Source of the DNA: Saturnia japonica
Lineage: Eukaryota; Arthropoda; Insecta; Lepidoptera; Saturniidae
DNA: 64,000 nt
Reading direction: 5' to 3'
NCBI GenBank assembly: GCA_033032175.1
Contig: CM065322.1
Coordinates: 13,578,001 to 13,642,000 of the forward strand
Positions 10,959 through 24,234 of this stretch are shown here, piece by piece (positions within the stretch are counted from its first letter, which is position 1; the number at the start of each line of letters is the position of its first letter). Under the pieces are notes generated by a model. The model was not told the DNA's origin and made no database searches. It saw only the letters and a list, made by a program, of their open reading frames with translations. The translations under genes were made by a program, and so were the position numbers.

Positions 10959-12479
10959 CCATGACAAAGTGACGGCCGTGTGACTGATGGAAAGTTGCAA
11001 TCCACTCCAAAAACAACGGCTACCACTTAGAGATCGGCATCCATCGGTGGTTACAGCTTTCATGCCGACCTGCTAGCCTCTCAGCAGCTTAATATAAACT
11101 GGCTGCTGCCGAAACGCGACAATCCAAAATAGAGATAGTGGTGATGATACAGATACCCCATCTCACATCTATATTGATGATATACAATTACCTATATTCA
11201 GTGACATATGACAACGAATGCAATTCAATATGAATGCCATAGTTATCGACGGTTAACAATCAATAATTTTTATTTCAAAAACAAATTTTACAGAAGAGAA
11301 ATGAAAGAAAAGGTGATTTGCAGATATATAATATATGAGCGCTGGTATTTCCATACGGAATAATTTTCAAAATTTTGAATATTTTTATACAATTAATTTC
11401 GCAATTGGCAGTCTGGCGATGGTGTCCCCTGAAGCTTTGTATTAAAAACTCAGAATTGCTTGAAATTGCGATAAATGGTAGTAATGATTGTTAATCGTCA
11501 ATATATTATGATTCGCACGCGTCTTTATGAACAAGTGGTGTACACTCCTTAGATCGTGTACCTTGCACGTGCGACCTTTGTACATTCTACTACTTTGATG
11601 TACTAACATCAACTAAAATGTTTACTTTTTACACTATATTTAAATTTTAGCCTACCGCTTATTGTAAATGTTATATTCAGAAACGCAATTTGATGAGATG
11701 TGCTCGGTTTCTGAGGTACTTATCTGTTCAATAGCGCTATTATTTATTTATTATTATTATTATATAAAACAAACATGCATAAACTCGTTTATCTCATTCG
11801 GCGCTCGATCGTATTCAACAAGTAAGAAAAAGTATTCTATGAACCAGCCGATTGATACAAGAATGCACAGGTTGGGCTAATTTACAAAATTTATTAAAAC
11901 ATGATTGCCCATGGTCTATTATCTAGGAATACTACTAATAACTATTAAAATGCGAAAGTGTGTCTGTTGCTTGTACTTTGATTTCTAAACGGAGCGATCA
12001 ATTGACATGATTTGTATTTTATTTATTCAATAAAACAGGACACATATATGCACTGTGTAGTTCTTTTTAAGATGTATGTTTGTTTAACCCCACCTTTAGG
12101 CCTGCAGCGCCCACAAGGGGCCGTTATCGCCCACTTTGAGAAAGGTGGTTGTAGACGATAAAAAAAACCCACATGTAATTGACTCTGTTACATATAAATT
12201 CTATGGACACTGGTATATGTTTATCAATTTAAAAAAAAAGAAAGTTGAACGCTGTAATTTCTGACATGTTCAAATGTTTTCAACATTTAGTTATAAATAG
12301 GACTTATCTGTACTAAGTTCGCATTTATATAACTCATTTCGAATACGCTACAAAGTGATGCGACTGTGGTCATAAGGGAGCACACTACTGTATTGATTTA
12401 AAGTCTGGTTCTTCGGCTTCTTAGCTTCAATACAGCTGAATTATTGACATTGCTGTTCGAGTTTCTAAAAAAAAGCCAT

Positions 12480-12660
12480 GTATGATAGTATTTGTCACTC
12501 CAATGTACCATATTGAATGGTCAATGAAATGAGCAGTTGCAGGTTCAATCCCCGCATTTGACTGATATTTGTGTGAAGAGCATAATTATTGTCAGTTGTA
12601 TGTATGGGTGATAAATGGCCGAGTGTGAAATTGTGTCCTCATATTTAATAATAAATAATA
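12480..12660 (+). repeat. tRNA-derived SINE-like element (left arm)
   Basis: It contains a B-box-like GGTTCAATCCCC near 12541 followed by ATATTTGTGTGAAGAGCA and a tail with GTGTGAAATTGTGTCCTCAT. This arrangement is common in Lepidoptera SINEs. The right arm carries the mirror copy near 17450-17640. Exact ends are uncertain. Confidence 0.5.
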
Positions 12661-14591
12661 ATATTGGCAAAACTAACTATAGATAATTAATTATCTGAGA
12701 GTTAACCCTATAATAAAAGATTTTTTTTTTGTTTAAAGTGTTTTCATGTAATTGTTCTGTGTGATACTTATTTTTTGTTTTTTACTCTGTACTGAATCGA
12801 TTCTTGCTCTGTGACAAAAAGTCAAATCATTTTGAATGAATTACTTAATCACAGACACCTTCTCAATCATAATTATTTCATATGTGTTAAATTAATAACA
12901 GATGTTGTTCCATTTAAACTGATCTTATAACTTACGAATTCTGAATGAAAACGGTTATCATCGGTATGTACATATTTACTGAATGAAATGAACTGCTTAG
13001 GTGAAGGAGTTCACTTCACTGGTTGAGTTTCGATGAACTGCTTCATCAAGGTGAATGAATTTGCCCAAGTCTATTTCCAATGTCAATGTTTTTAAGCCTT
13101 CTCCTAGTATTATCTTTATGGGAGTTTGTGTTTCAAACAAAAATGTATGTCTCCATTTTATATTTATAACACACTTCACATATGCACAATAACTAAACTA
13201 TATCTCGAAAAATGCTACCAATATTGCATAATATAGGGTAAAAAATCCTAAGTTAATGGATAAAAAATTGAAACCACAACAATTTAGGCCCCAAGAAGGC
13301 ACTTATGAATGTCAAAACACTACCACCGGTTCGGAAAACATCGCAGCCATATAGAAGAACCGACAAGAAACTCAATCGGGTTTATCAACATCTTATTATC
13401 TTCTTTTTTTTAAATTGGATTTACAGTATTTAATTATATACAGTTATTAATCATTTTCAGTGGATGTACAGAGAAGAAATCACATCTAGATATCACCATC
13501 ATTCACGTAAACAGCCACCCTATAATAAATACCCCTTCGACAATAACATACATGGAATTAGTGACATCAATCCAATACATAACTGTCGGTTTAAACTAAC
13601 TGGATTAATTAAGTTAGGTTGATACTGCAAGGCTTATAAGCCAAGCGAGCGAAGGGAGTTTGTCTACAGATTTATGATATTATTCTATTATTTATTATGG
13701 GGCATTTCTAGCAGATAATATGTGATGTATTTTATTACTGTCATTCTTTGTTTTATTATTATTATACTTAGTTTATTCTAGTATTTGTACCAGCTATAAA
13801 GATTTTTTTCTTCCTTTCTATTTCACAGAACATTATTTCCATTCGGAAAAATATCTAAGCTACACTCAACTCCTTCTTCTCTTATAATATTTCATGTTTA
13901 AATTTTACATTTTTGGTAAGATCATCATTAAGATCTACTACAACGTAATACATCCAAGATTTTTTTACAAAAATGTAGTATAATTTGAATAATATATCCA
14001 ACTAAATCAATTTCAATTGTTTGTCTTTTAATTTCAGGTAGATTCAAAAAAGATATTTCAACCTTTTGCAACAATAAAAAAAGTCGAAGGTAGAAATTTA
14101 AAAATGTATTAAATATAGATGAAAATCTGCATCAAAATGGAAGGCTGAAGACTAAAAAACAAAACAAAAAAATCAAACGACGTAAATAATAAGTACAGCA
14201 TAAATTTTCTGGAAGCTTCGGGTTACACCCAACTACCCAACATAAGCACGACTTGTTTTCTCGAAATACTTTTAATGCTTGACAAAAGAACATTAATTAT
14301 ACACGAGCTATACATACTTCATAGATCAGGTCCCATGATTTGTTGTTGTGTATTTCAACGTATTCCTTTTCAATGTTATTCATCTTTTTTTCCAAAAGTT
14401 ACTTGGCGTTGCGCGCGTTTAATGTTCTTGAAATTCTTTATTATAATAAAATTGTATAAATGATGATGATTACTGAATAATGTGCGTTTAAATAATGAAT
14501 TTACAAGTGAACTTAACTAGCTGAAGACGAAAAAGAAGTTATTTCGTATACGGGTTTATCTCTTCTTCAAATGAATTAGGCTTGTTGAAAA

Positions 14592-15520
14592 AGTACCGAT
14601 ATATCGAAATAACGACCATTTTTAATTCGTAATATCGATATTTTAGTTGATTATTTAGTTCTGATATATCGATACAAAATATCCAAAATAGAAAATTGCA
14701 TTAAAAGCGATATATTTTTTTAATTTGTGTAACTAAAGTCGCCAGAATCCAAAACCGTAAAATATAGGAACGAACGAAAAAAAACTGCATTGTCTATGAC
14801 TATTAACTAGTATGTTTTCTTTGCGTTGCGTGTATTTGTGTGTGCGGCAGTCGTTCGTTACTTCCATTCGTGAATTCTTCTTCTTCTTGTTTTGGCGCCG
14901 TAAAAGCACTGCTAGTGTCAATGTTTTTAAGCCTTCATAACATTTTCCATTAAACACAGTGAGATTTTCAGTGTCAATGTTTTTAAGCTTTCGTAGTATT
15001 ATACATTATATTATATACAAAGTGACGTCCAACAAGATGGTGGCCGCCTTGTTAGAACGATCTAGGGAATTTTTGTGGGATCCTAGAAAGCATGCTCTTT
15101 GTTAATATTTACAATCCACTTGACATATGCACAAAAGCCAAACTATATCACGCAAAACGCCACCAACAGTACATAATCCAGGGTCAAACAAAACCTAAGA
15201 AGTAAATGAATTAAAAATAAAAACCACAACATGTAACTTCAAGATCCCGCCAAAAACTCCTTGAGTTCTGTTAAAGGTACTTTGTGTTAAAAATCCCATC
15301 TAATGTTGTATTGTCTATGTTGTACGTTTATTTTTGGTACAGTTGGTAAAAAAAAACTCAATTCAAGAGACCCTACTCAAAACACCGACCAAATTTAACA
15401 CAGAACGTGTTTCTTTAATCACATTGGCAGAATTAATCGTGTTACCACAACGACACGAAAGGAGTAATTAAAAAATAATAATTTGTTATTTTATGTATTG
15501 TGTTCGTGTGTGTAGATACA
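14592..15520. repeat. spacer between the inverted arms, with a diverged arm-like segment
   Basis: The spacer is not shared as an inverted repeat. About 14910-15230 resembles the left arm at about 13080-13285 in direct orientation: both carry GTCAATGTTTTTAAGC, then CACTTGACATATGCACAA or its relative, then a block ending in AAAACCACAAC. This third copy is much more diverged than the arms are from each other. No coding sequence was recognised. Confidence 0.6.
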
Positions 15521-17449
15521 TTTTCAAGAAGCCCAATTCATTTGAAGACGAGATAAACCGAATTCGAAGTAACTTCTTTTTCATCTTCAGCGACTTAAGT
15601 TTAGTTGTAAATTTTTATTTAAACGCACATTATTCAGTAATCATTATCATTTATACAATTTTCTTATAATAAAGAATTTCAAGAACATTAAACGCGCGCA
15701 ACGCCAAGTAACTTTTGGAAAAAAAGATGAATAACATTGAAAAGGAATACGTTGAAATACACAACAACAAATCATGGGACCTGATCTATGAAGTATGTAT
15801 AGCTCGTGTATAATTAATGTTCTTTTGTCAAGCATTAAAAGTATTTCGAGAAAACAAGTCGTGCTTATGTTGGGTAGTTGGGTGTAACCCGAAGCTTCCA
15901 GAAAATTTATGCTGTACTTATTATTTACGTCGTTTGATTTTTTTGTTTTGTTTTTTAGTCTTCAGCCTTCCATTTTGATGCAGATTTTCATCTATATTTA
16001 ATACATTTTTAAATTTCTACATTCGACTTTTTTTATTGTTGCAAAAGGTTGAAATATCTTTTTTGAATCTACCTGAAATTAAAAGACAAACAATTGAAAT
16101 TGATTTAGTTGGATATATTATTCAAATTATACTACATTTTTGTAAAAAAATCTTGGATGTATTAAGTTGTAGTGGATCTGTATGATGATCTTACCAAAAA
16201 TGTAAAATTTAAACATGAAATATTATAAGAGAAGAAGGAGTTGAGTGTAGCTTAGATATTTTTCCGAATGGAAATAATGTTCTGTGAAATAGAAAGGAAG
16301 AAAAAAATCTTTATAGCTGGTACAAATACTAGAATAAACTAAGTATAATAATAATAAAACAAAGAATGACAGTAATAAAAAACATCACATATTATCTGCT
16401 AGAAATGCCCCATAATAAATAATAGAATAATATCATAAATCTGTAGACAAACTCCCTTCGCTCGCTTGGCTTATAAGCCTTGCAGTATCAACCTAACTTA
16501 ATTAATCCAGTTAGTTTAAACCGACAGTTATGTATTGGATTGATGTCACTAATTCCATGTATGTTATTGTCGAAGGGGTATTTATTATAGGGTGGCTGAT
16601 TACGTGAATGATGGTGATATCTAGATGTGATTTCCTCTCTATACATCCACTGAAAATGATAATAACTGTATATAATTAAATACTGTAAATTCAATTTAAA
16701 AAAAAAGAAGATAATAAGATGTTGATAAACCCGATTGAGTTTCTTGTCGGTTCTTCTAGATGGCTGCGATTTTTTCCGAACCGGTGGTATTGCTTTGACA
16801 TTCATAAGTGCCTTCTTGGGGCGTAAATTGTTGTGGTTTCTATTTTTTATCCATTAACTTAGGATTTTTTACCCTATAATATGCAATATTGGTAGCATTT
16901 TTCGAGATATAGTTTAGTTATTGTGCATATGTGAAGTGTGTTATAAATATAAACTGGAGACATACATATTTGTTTGAAACACAAACTCCCATAAAGATAA
17001 TACTAGGAGAATGCTTAAAAACATTGACATTGGAAATAGACTTGGGCAAATTCATTCACCTTTATGAAGCAGTTCATCGAAACTCAACCAGTGAAGTGAA
17101 CTCTTTCACCTAAGCAGTTCATTACATTCAGTAAATATGTACACACCGATGATAACCGTTTTCATTCAGAATTTGTGAGTTATAAGATCGGTTTGAATGG
17201 AACAACATCTGTTATTAATTTAAGACATATGAAATAATTATGATTCAGAAGGTGGCTGTGATTAAGTAATTCATTCAAAATGATTTGACTTTTTGTCACA
17301 GAGCAAGGATCGATTCAAAACAGAGTAAAAAACAAAAAACAAGTGTCACACAGAACAATTACATGAAAACATTTTAAACAAAAAAAAAAAAATTTATTAT
17401 AGGGTTAACTCTCAGATAATTAATTATCTATAGTTAGTTTTGCCAATAT

Positions 17450-17640
17450 TATTTTTTATTATTAAATATGAAGACACAATTTCACACTCGGCCATTTAAC
17501 ACCCATACATACAACTGACAATAATTATGCTCTTCACACAAATATCAGTCAAATGCGGGGATTGAACCTGCAACTGCTCATTTCATTGACCATTCAATAT
17601 GGTACATTGGAGTGACAAATACTATCATACATGGCTTTTT
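17450..17640 (-). repeat. tRNA-derived SINE-like element (right-arm mirror copy)
   Basis: Mirror copy of 12480-12660, recognised by the B-box complement GGGGATTGAACCTGCA at about 17557. It was present before the duplication. Confidence 0.5.
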
Positions 17641-18342
17641 TTTAGAAACTCGAACAGCAATGTCAAAAATTCAGCTGTATTGAAGCTAAAAAGCCGAAGA
17701 ATCAGACTTTAAATCAATACAATAGTGTGCTCCCTTATGACCACAGTCGCATCATTTTGCAGCGTATTCGAAATGAGTTATATAAATGCGAACTTAGTAC
17801 AGATAAGTCCTATTTATAACTAAATGTTGAAAACATTTGAACATGTCAGAAATTACAGCGTTCAACTTTCTTTTTTTTAAATTGATAAACATATACCAGT
17901 GTCCATAGAATTTATATGTAACAGAGTCAATTACATGTGGGTTTTTTTTATCGTCTACAACCACCTTTCTCAAAGTGGGCGATAACGGCCCCTTGTGGGC
18001 GCTGCAGGCCTAAAGGTGGGGTTAAACAAACATACATCTTAAAAAGAACTACACAGTGCATATATGTGTCCTGTTTTATTGAATAAATAAAATACAAATC
18101 ATGTCAATTGATCGCTCCGTTTAGAAATCAAAGTACAAGCAACAGACACACTTTCGCATTTTAATAGTTATTAGTATTCCTAGATAATAGACCATGGGCA
18201 ATCATGTTTTAATAAATTTTGTAAATTAGCCCAACCTGTGCATTCTTGTATCAATCGGCTGGTTCATAGAATACTTTTTCTTACTTGTTGAATACGTTCG
18301 AGCGTCGAATGAGATAAACGAGTTTATGCATGTTTGTTTTAT

Positions 18343-19170
18343 TCCTGTCGGTGCGTGCTGTTTATGCAATCCTATATAAACAACGTAATATTTATTTTAT
18401 TTTCATTTGCGGTTTCGCGCGTAATGGATCAGAAGTACTTAAGTTCAACGTTTACGTATTTCTAAGAACAAAACCATGTCGAAAGTAAAAAAGAAAAGAT
18501 GGAAATACTGTGCGGAATATATTAAATTCGGATTCATTGAAACTCCCACAAACCCATCGCATCGTCGCCTTTGTGCCTTCTATGTCTAAAAACATTTTCG
18601 AATGAATCAATGAAGCCTTCAAGACTGCAAGATTATTTGAATAAAATATATCCAGATAAGAAAGACAAGAATGTAGCATATTTTCAAAACCAAGAGAAGA
18701 ATCATAATACTCAACCAAGTGTAGTAAAACTCTTTTCGTTGGCTGCTAAGCAAGATGACGACGGACTTCGAGCTTCGTATAATATCTCTTTGTTATTTGC
18801 TCAAAAAGGCAAACCACACAACATCGGAGAATAGTTAATTTTGCCAGCAATAAAGGAAGTAATAACTACTATGCTGCATAAACCAGCCGCAGATATTATC
18901 CGAAAAATTCCTTTGAGTATGTAATAATTCTATGCAAAGACGAATTGATGAAATGGCTGCAAACATTGAAGAATCGTTCTGCAATCATCTGAGGACTAGT
19001 TAATTCTCAATTCAGCTCGATGAGTCCAACTAATGAAGTATTGTTGCTGTCTTAAATGAGGTTTATTAAAGATGAGAAAATATGTGAAGAACTATTGTTT
19101 GCTAGAAATTTAACTGAAGATTATCGTATGACGCTATCCCCAGAAACGCAATTTGATGAGTTAATGAACC
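18343..19170 (+). pseudogene. hAT transposase fragment (ZBED5-like) in the right arm
   Basis: At the matching place the left arm has only about 25 bp of TA-rich sequence (near 11741-11765). The plus strand encodes, over several frames, a BED-finger region (CLLCLKTFSNESMKPSRLQDY near 18570), then AYFQNQEKN, ASYNISLLFAQKGKPHNIGE (to 18834), and MAANIEESFCNHLRTS (about 18955). These match the N-terminal half of ZBED5/SCAND3-type hAT transposases. Stops and frame changes are frequent. No terminal inverted repeats or 8-bp duplication are visible, so it probably arrived as a fragment rather than by its own transposition. Its last bases (19141-19160) recur inverted at 19226-19245 in the arm sequence. 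Confidence 0.75.
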
Positions 19171-20779
19171 AATAGCGCTATTGAACAGATAAACTACAGA
19201 TAAGTACCTCAGAAACCGAGCACATCTCATCAAATTGCGTTTCTGAATATAACATTTACAATAAGCGGTAGGCTAAAATTTAAATATAGTGTAAAAAGTA
19301 AACATTTTAGTTGATGTTAGTACATCAAAGTAGTAGAATGTACAAAGGTCGCACGTGCAAGGTACACGATCTAAGGAGTGTACACCACTTGTTCATAAAA
19401 ACGCGTGCGAATCATAATATATTGACGATTAACAATCATTACTACCATTTATCGCAATTTCAAGCAATTCTGAGTTTTTAATACAAAGCTTCAGGGGACA
19501 CCATCGCCAGACTGCCAATTGCGAAATTAATTGTATAAAAATATTCAAAATTTTGAAAATTATTCCGTATGGAAATACCAGCGCTCATATATTATATATC
19601 TGCAAATCACCTTTTCTTTCATTTCTCTTCTGTAAAATTTATGTTTTTGAAATAAAAATTATTGATTGTTAACCGTCGATAACTATGGCATTCATGTTGA
19701 ATTGCATTCGTTGTCATATGTTACTGAATATAGGTAATTGTATATCATCAATATAGATGTGAGATGGGGTATCTGTATCATCACCACTATCTCTATTTTG
19801 GATTGTCGCGTTTCGGCAGCAGCCAGGGGCCCAAGTCTGCTATTTCACATTTAAGAATCTACCATTGTCATTATATCGACACTCTACTGACATTATATCG
19901 AGATTGTAACAAATTTGGTATTCTGCTAAAATTTCATTGCTGTCTCAATAGAATCTCTATAGTGTCATAATAGTGTGTCAGTGGGATGGCAATAGATACC
20001 CAGTAGGTGTTGCCTATCAAAATCTACCATTGATTCGGTGTTCCCAATCGAAACTACCATTAGTTAACAACACTTGTTAGTGCTATTTTTTGTAGTAAAT
20101 CTTTAATAAATTTATAAGATTACGTAATAAAACGTTATTTTTTATCCAAAAATTAACAATTTATAATGACGAGTCTCAGTTTTTTGTAAATATTCTGAAA
20201 AATTGCTGCTAATTGTTGGTGCAAAGCTAATAAAAAATATAAATGCCTGTCAGTGTTATCCAGAGTTGTCAATTTGTGGAAAATTCCCCAAATTGTGTGG
20301 AATTTGTTAGGATTGGCGATATATATCTCGATGAAGAAAATACACTTTTTTAATATATCACATTTCCCTAATTTATATTATGTAACAAAAATTACTAGGG
20401 CTTAAATAGTTAAAGAAGCTTGGTTAGTTAAGTTTAGCCATAAAAACAGTGAGTCTTTCATTTTTAAAAATTGCCATTTGAATATCCTTAATAAAATTCA
20501 TTGATGGCTTACAGTAGGGATGATAGCTTGTTTAGGATACGTGTTAGAGCACTGCATCGATCGATGAAATAAAACTTTTTTAAATTTAGTAGTAGTTGAT
20601 ATTATAGTCCATAAAAATGGGATGAAAGGAATTTATTTTAAGACACAAACACAGTATACAACACTATTATTAGGCCTGTTTTAATGAAATTTTGAGAGAG
20701 GCCTAATAATATCCTCGTATGTCTTATTGCACTGGTTTTATTACTTTGTTTATGTAGCACAATTTAATTACTTTATTAC

Positions 20780-20850
20780 ACATCTATCAGCCTATCCAAT
20801 GCCCACTCTGAGAACCTTCTACACAAGGTGCCATAAACTAAAGAAGAAGA
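20780..20850 (+). repeat. fragment of a common Lepidoptera repeat inside Harbinger
   Basis: The words ATCAGCCTATCCAATGCCCA and AAGAAGAAGAAG resemble the tail of a short repeat very widespread in Lepidoptera (CAGCCTAT...CCCACTGCTG). The match is short and the call is tentative. Confidence 0.35.
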
Positions 20851-21326
20851 AGAAAACCTTCTAAGAAGTAATTAAAACAAAAAACAACAAAAGTGCTTGA
20901 GGAAGGCGGTTCGTGAGTGACAGTGCGCACTTTTAATACCATATCGTACTCCGTGTCCCACTAAGTGAAATTTTGGCAATTACTTTCATTCACGAGGTCA
21001 CGTAAAAAGCGTCAGTGCCATAACGACTAATACAATATAATTTATATATTGTATATACGTTTAAATATACATACGTTATGAAACGAATACGTTTTTTCTT
21101 GAGAAAGCTATGTGGGGAATCAAGTCTTTGTTTATTCTCAATTTGGGAATTTTGACATTGGACATTGACAACACTGGTGTCATCTGTCAGCCATCATAAA
21201 GTTGCGAGTTGAAATTTTTGCGTTGAATTTGCGAGGTAAATAAACAATGAATATGTAACTTAATATTTTTTATAAGTATATTATTTCTGTTTCAAGAATA
21301 CTATATTTTATATTATTTATTTCAGT

Positions 21327-21868
21327 AATGAGAGTTTTGTTGAAGTGGAGGTTGTGGAGGTTGAGCAGCCAAAGTGCTCACAGCAGCAAGAGTTGCCAAA
21401 ACAGCTTCCACAACAGAAGCTAGAAAGTCCATCAGCAGTGCCAAGGAGAAGACGTGAGAAACGTTCTCGGCCTGCTGACACTAGTATGTTTACTAAACAA
21501 CCTCAGTTACAAATTAGTAGGTATAATATTATAATAATTTTAACTTCAGACCCAGAAACTGCTTTAGAAGAAGCAACAGATAAGCTGTTATCTATGGAAA
21601 AAATAATCAGCGAGGCAATGTCTGCTCATGCTCGCTCTGTAGACAGACATGCCAAAGCTATGGAAAGACATGCTGCGGCGATGGAGTCTCTTGCTCAAGT
21701 TATTGAGAAATCAGTTAATGCTGTTCTGGAGAATTGCAGACCACTTCCAACTAAAGTAATTATACTTTTACATAAGTGATAGTGTGCTACTGCTTTTTAT
21801 CTAAATGTTTGTTTATTTTTTTCCAGAGAAACCGCAGGGGTATAATCAATGAATCAGACAGCGAATAA
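21327..21868 (+). CDS. Harbinger companion protein, C-terminal part only
   Basis: After a splice-acceptor-like TTATTTCAG (ending near 21326) the frame reads NESFVEVEVVEVEQPK, a glutamine and proline-rich stretch, a basic patch PRRRREKRSRPAD, then a predicted coiled coil SMEKIISEAMSAHARSVDRH that goes on to about 21750. A donor at about 21754 and an acceptor near 21825 join a last exon ending in RGIINESDSE and a stop at 21866-21868. Such acidic and coiled-coil tails occur in the MYB/SANT-like proteins that Harbinger elements encode next to the transposase and that help its nuclear import and DNA binding. The DNA-binding part that should precede it is not recognisable between 19843 and 21326, so this copy looks truncated at the N-terminus. 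A possible non-coding first exon ends near 21234 (GCGAG followed by GTAAAT). Confidence 0.55.
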
Positions 21869-22293
21869 ATTTTAGAAGTTTAACCAGCTGGCAAACTCAG
21901 GTAGTTTGTTTATTTGATCTCCTATTAAACAAAACCAAATGAATAAATCAACTTTTGTTATAAATTTAACCAAATGTGAGAGTAAAAAATTAAACAACAG
22001 TATAGTATATGACAATACAAATTGTCAGGGGTTTATTGATGGTAATATATACAAATAAAGATGATCATGAATTAAACCAATTTACAGATGCTTATTGCAT
22101 TTTCATTATATACCACAGCTTTTACCTGGCACTAGTGGGACAAACCAAAGTGTGTTTCATAATATCTCACAAACCACATCATGAAGAGTTGTCAGACAAT
22201 CACATTAAAGAACCAAAACAAATAGAATTTAAGAATTTAACAATCTACTGCTAAATAAAACCTAAAATGTCCTTGTGTTATATATTTTTAAAA

Positions 22294-24234
22294 TTATCGT
22301 TCTCTCCACAGCCTTTGTATGAGAGCTTGCTGCCATGCCCGACCTCTCTGAAGCTCTGGGTTAACACGGCGCTGCACCCCTATGCCTACATCTGTTGCTT
22401 CAGCTTCAGCTCGCAGTTCCTCTTCAACCTATTGAATTAAAATTTAAATCATTGAAATTGATTTACTTTTTTATTAAAAATTGTCTTTTATTAAAACACT
22501 ACCTACCCATTCAAAAGTTATTGGTGATTTTATTAACCTAACTAGGTTGTAATGTAAAACTGACCTGATATTGCCTTTCATTCTCTGCTTCAATTTCTTC
22601 AGGTGTGAGTGGTGTCACAGGCACATTATAATTATTTGCTATATTATGCAAGACACAGCATGCATTCACTATTTTACCGGCAGTTATGGGCTCATAGTGC
22701 AAAGCACGTGCTGCTAACAAACATCTGAAAAAAATATAAAGTATTTATTTATTCTATATAATTGATGGAAATAAAGTATTTATTTTAAAAAACACACTGT
22801 ACCGGAATCGAGCTTTTAAAAGCCCAATGCAGCGCTCCACTACATTTCGTGCATCCACATGTCTCAGGTAGTAGTGGTGCTCTGCAGACCCCTCTCTGGT
22901 GTTTAAAATTGGGGTCATCATTGTACCCCTCAAGGGATAACCGCTATCGCCTATGTAAAAAATACATATTTTAATATTAAATGTTAGTTCTATGTTTAAA
23001 TAATTAATAAGTAAACAATTTAATTAGTACCTAGCAGAAATACTTGTTCACTGGCATTTGATAGGGCTGTTAAGTGACGGCTCAAAGGATGGCTTTGCCA
23101 CACCATTGAGTCATGGGCTGACCCTGGGGTGCTTGCATCAACACATAATATATTCAGGTCTGAATCGCAAATCTGTAACAAATTGTATGGTCCTATTATA
23201 ATACCAAAAATTCTTAAAATCATACAATAATCATTTAAGAAAATAATATTTACTATCATGGTGTTAAGGGAATGGTATCCTTTTCTATTAAAAAATCGCT
23301 CCTCATTATTACTAGGCCTTAGGATGGCCACATGTGTGCCATCTATACAGCCAAGTACCCCTGGGATACCAAACCGATTATAGAATCTGTAACATGATAA
23401 CATGAAATTATTGTTAAAACTCCTTAAGTACAATTACAATAATAAGTGTAAAAAATAATACTCACTTGGCTTTGATGAGGTTCCTGTCATGAACTTGCAT
23501 TGGCCATTTAATATAGCGGTGATAAATTGAATTCAATGCTTCAGTCACTGCTCTGATTGCTCTTGATACTGTTGTTTGTGAGACATTGTGAAATACACTT
23601 TGACCCACAAGTGTCTGGTAAGACCCTGTGGCATAAAATGCCAATGCAATAAGTACCTGTAAATTGCTTTAATTCATAAGATATTCTATGACTTTTCTCT
23701 TTGTCTCTGTTTTAATAAGTTTAACTTAAATCATATGATATAACTAATATAAAATCATCTTAAAGCAGTATTATTATGTCATACATACACAGATATGATG
23801 ATAAAGAGTGCTAAGCGAGTAGGTAAGACGAAACTAAGATCAATAAACAATGGCTGCCTTTTATGACACCATCGTCAGAAGGTGGCTCCTTGAGACGATT
23901 GAAAATTTAAAATCAATCTTACCTTTAAATCGTTCGATATTTTATCTTTTCGACGCTGCCGTGTAAAAAAAGGAGCGAGTTCTTGAGACAGGTATTGTAC
24001 TTGCGCTTTTCCAAGGCGAAAACATTTCACAAACTCCTCTTCAGAGAGATCACTTATAGCATTAATATTTCGCCTTATAATGGCCCGCAATTTTCGCCGT
24101 TGGCGCAATAAATGACGTCTGCGATCTACAGCATTAGCTAAAGCTAAAATGCGCAAGCGTACCGATACCGACGACCACATCACGTTCTTTTTAAATATTA
24201 TTTTGTTGTTTTTTCTTTTGATATGTGTAAGCAA
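22294..24234 (-). CDS. PIF/Harbinger transposase, HARBI1-like nuclease (7 exons)
   Basis: Predicted exons on the minus strand are 24234-23923, 23656-23466, 23386-23254, 23172-23031, 22950-22803, 22724-22565 and 22428-22294. Each intron has GT and AG ends, the phases agree, and the sum is 1221 nt, giving 406 residues with no internal stop. This is close to the usual HARBI1 length. The N-terminus is basic and carries a helix-turn-helix-like region (FHNVSQTTVSRAIRAVTEAL, residues about 120-140). The DDE_Tnp_4 catalytic domain shows GVLGCIDGTHVAI (first Asp), VDASTPGSAHDSMVW (second Asp), LGDSGYPL and NVVERCIGLLKARF (Glu). The enzyme is expected to cut both DNA strands at the element ends and insert at 3-bp targets, consistent with the CAG duplication. 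An alternative start is the Met 19 residues downstream (MWSSVSVRL). Expression was not tested, but the gene looks intact. Confidence 0.9.

Larger units (their letters stand above)
7862..14591 (+). repeat. left arm of a large inverted duplication
   Basis: This arm matches the reverse complement of 15521-27395. Clear anchor pairs are 7866-7890 with 27367-27392, 8209-8233 with 26423-26447, 9306-9820 with 24836-25352, 12997-13179 with 16931-17113 and 14275-14463 with 15647-15835. The last pair would encode the same 62 residues with a single difference, so the arms are only a few percent diverged. The arm holds no recognisable gene. Its 962-bp TRIM-like element (9997-10958) is absent from the right arm. 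Confidence 0.93.

Noticed and set aside
14275..15835. Two near-identical 62-codon frames (14275-14463 plus, 15647-15835 minus) as a conserved gene pair
   Set aside because: They are the same DNA in the two arms of the inverted duplication, with no homology to a known protein and no upstream signals. Their similarity reflects the duplication, not selection on protein.
12997..17113. Mirror frames 12997-13179 and 16931-17113 as genes
   Set aside because: Same explanation: mirror copies within the arms, and codon-level changes show no preference for silent sites as far as I can see.
21009..22254. Plus-strand frame 22009-22254 in the Harbinger element as a further gene
   Set aside because: It has no homology or splice context and lies between the two recognised genes in AT-rich DNA.
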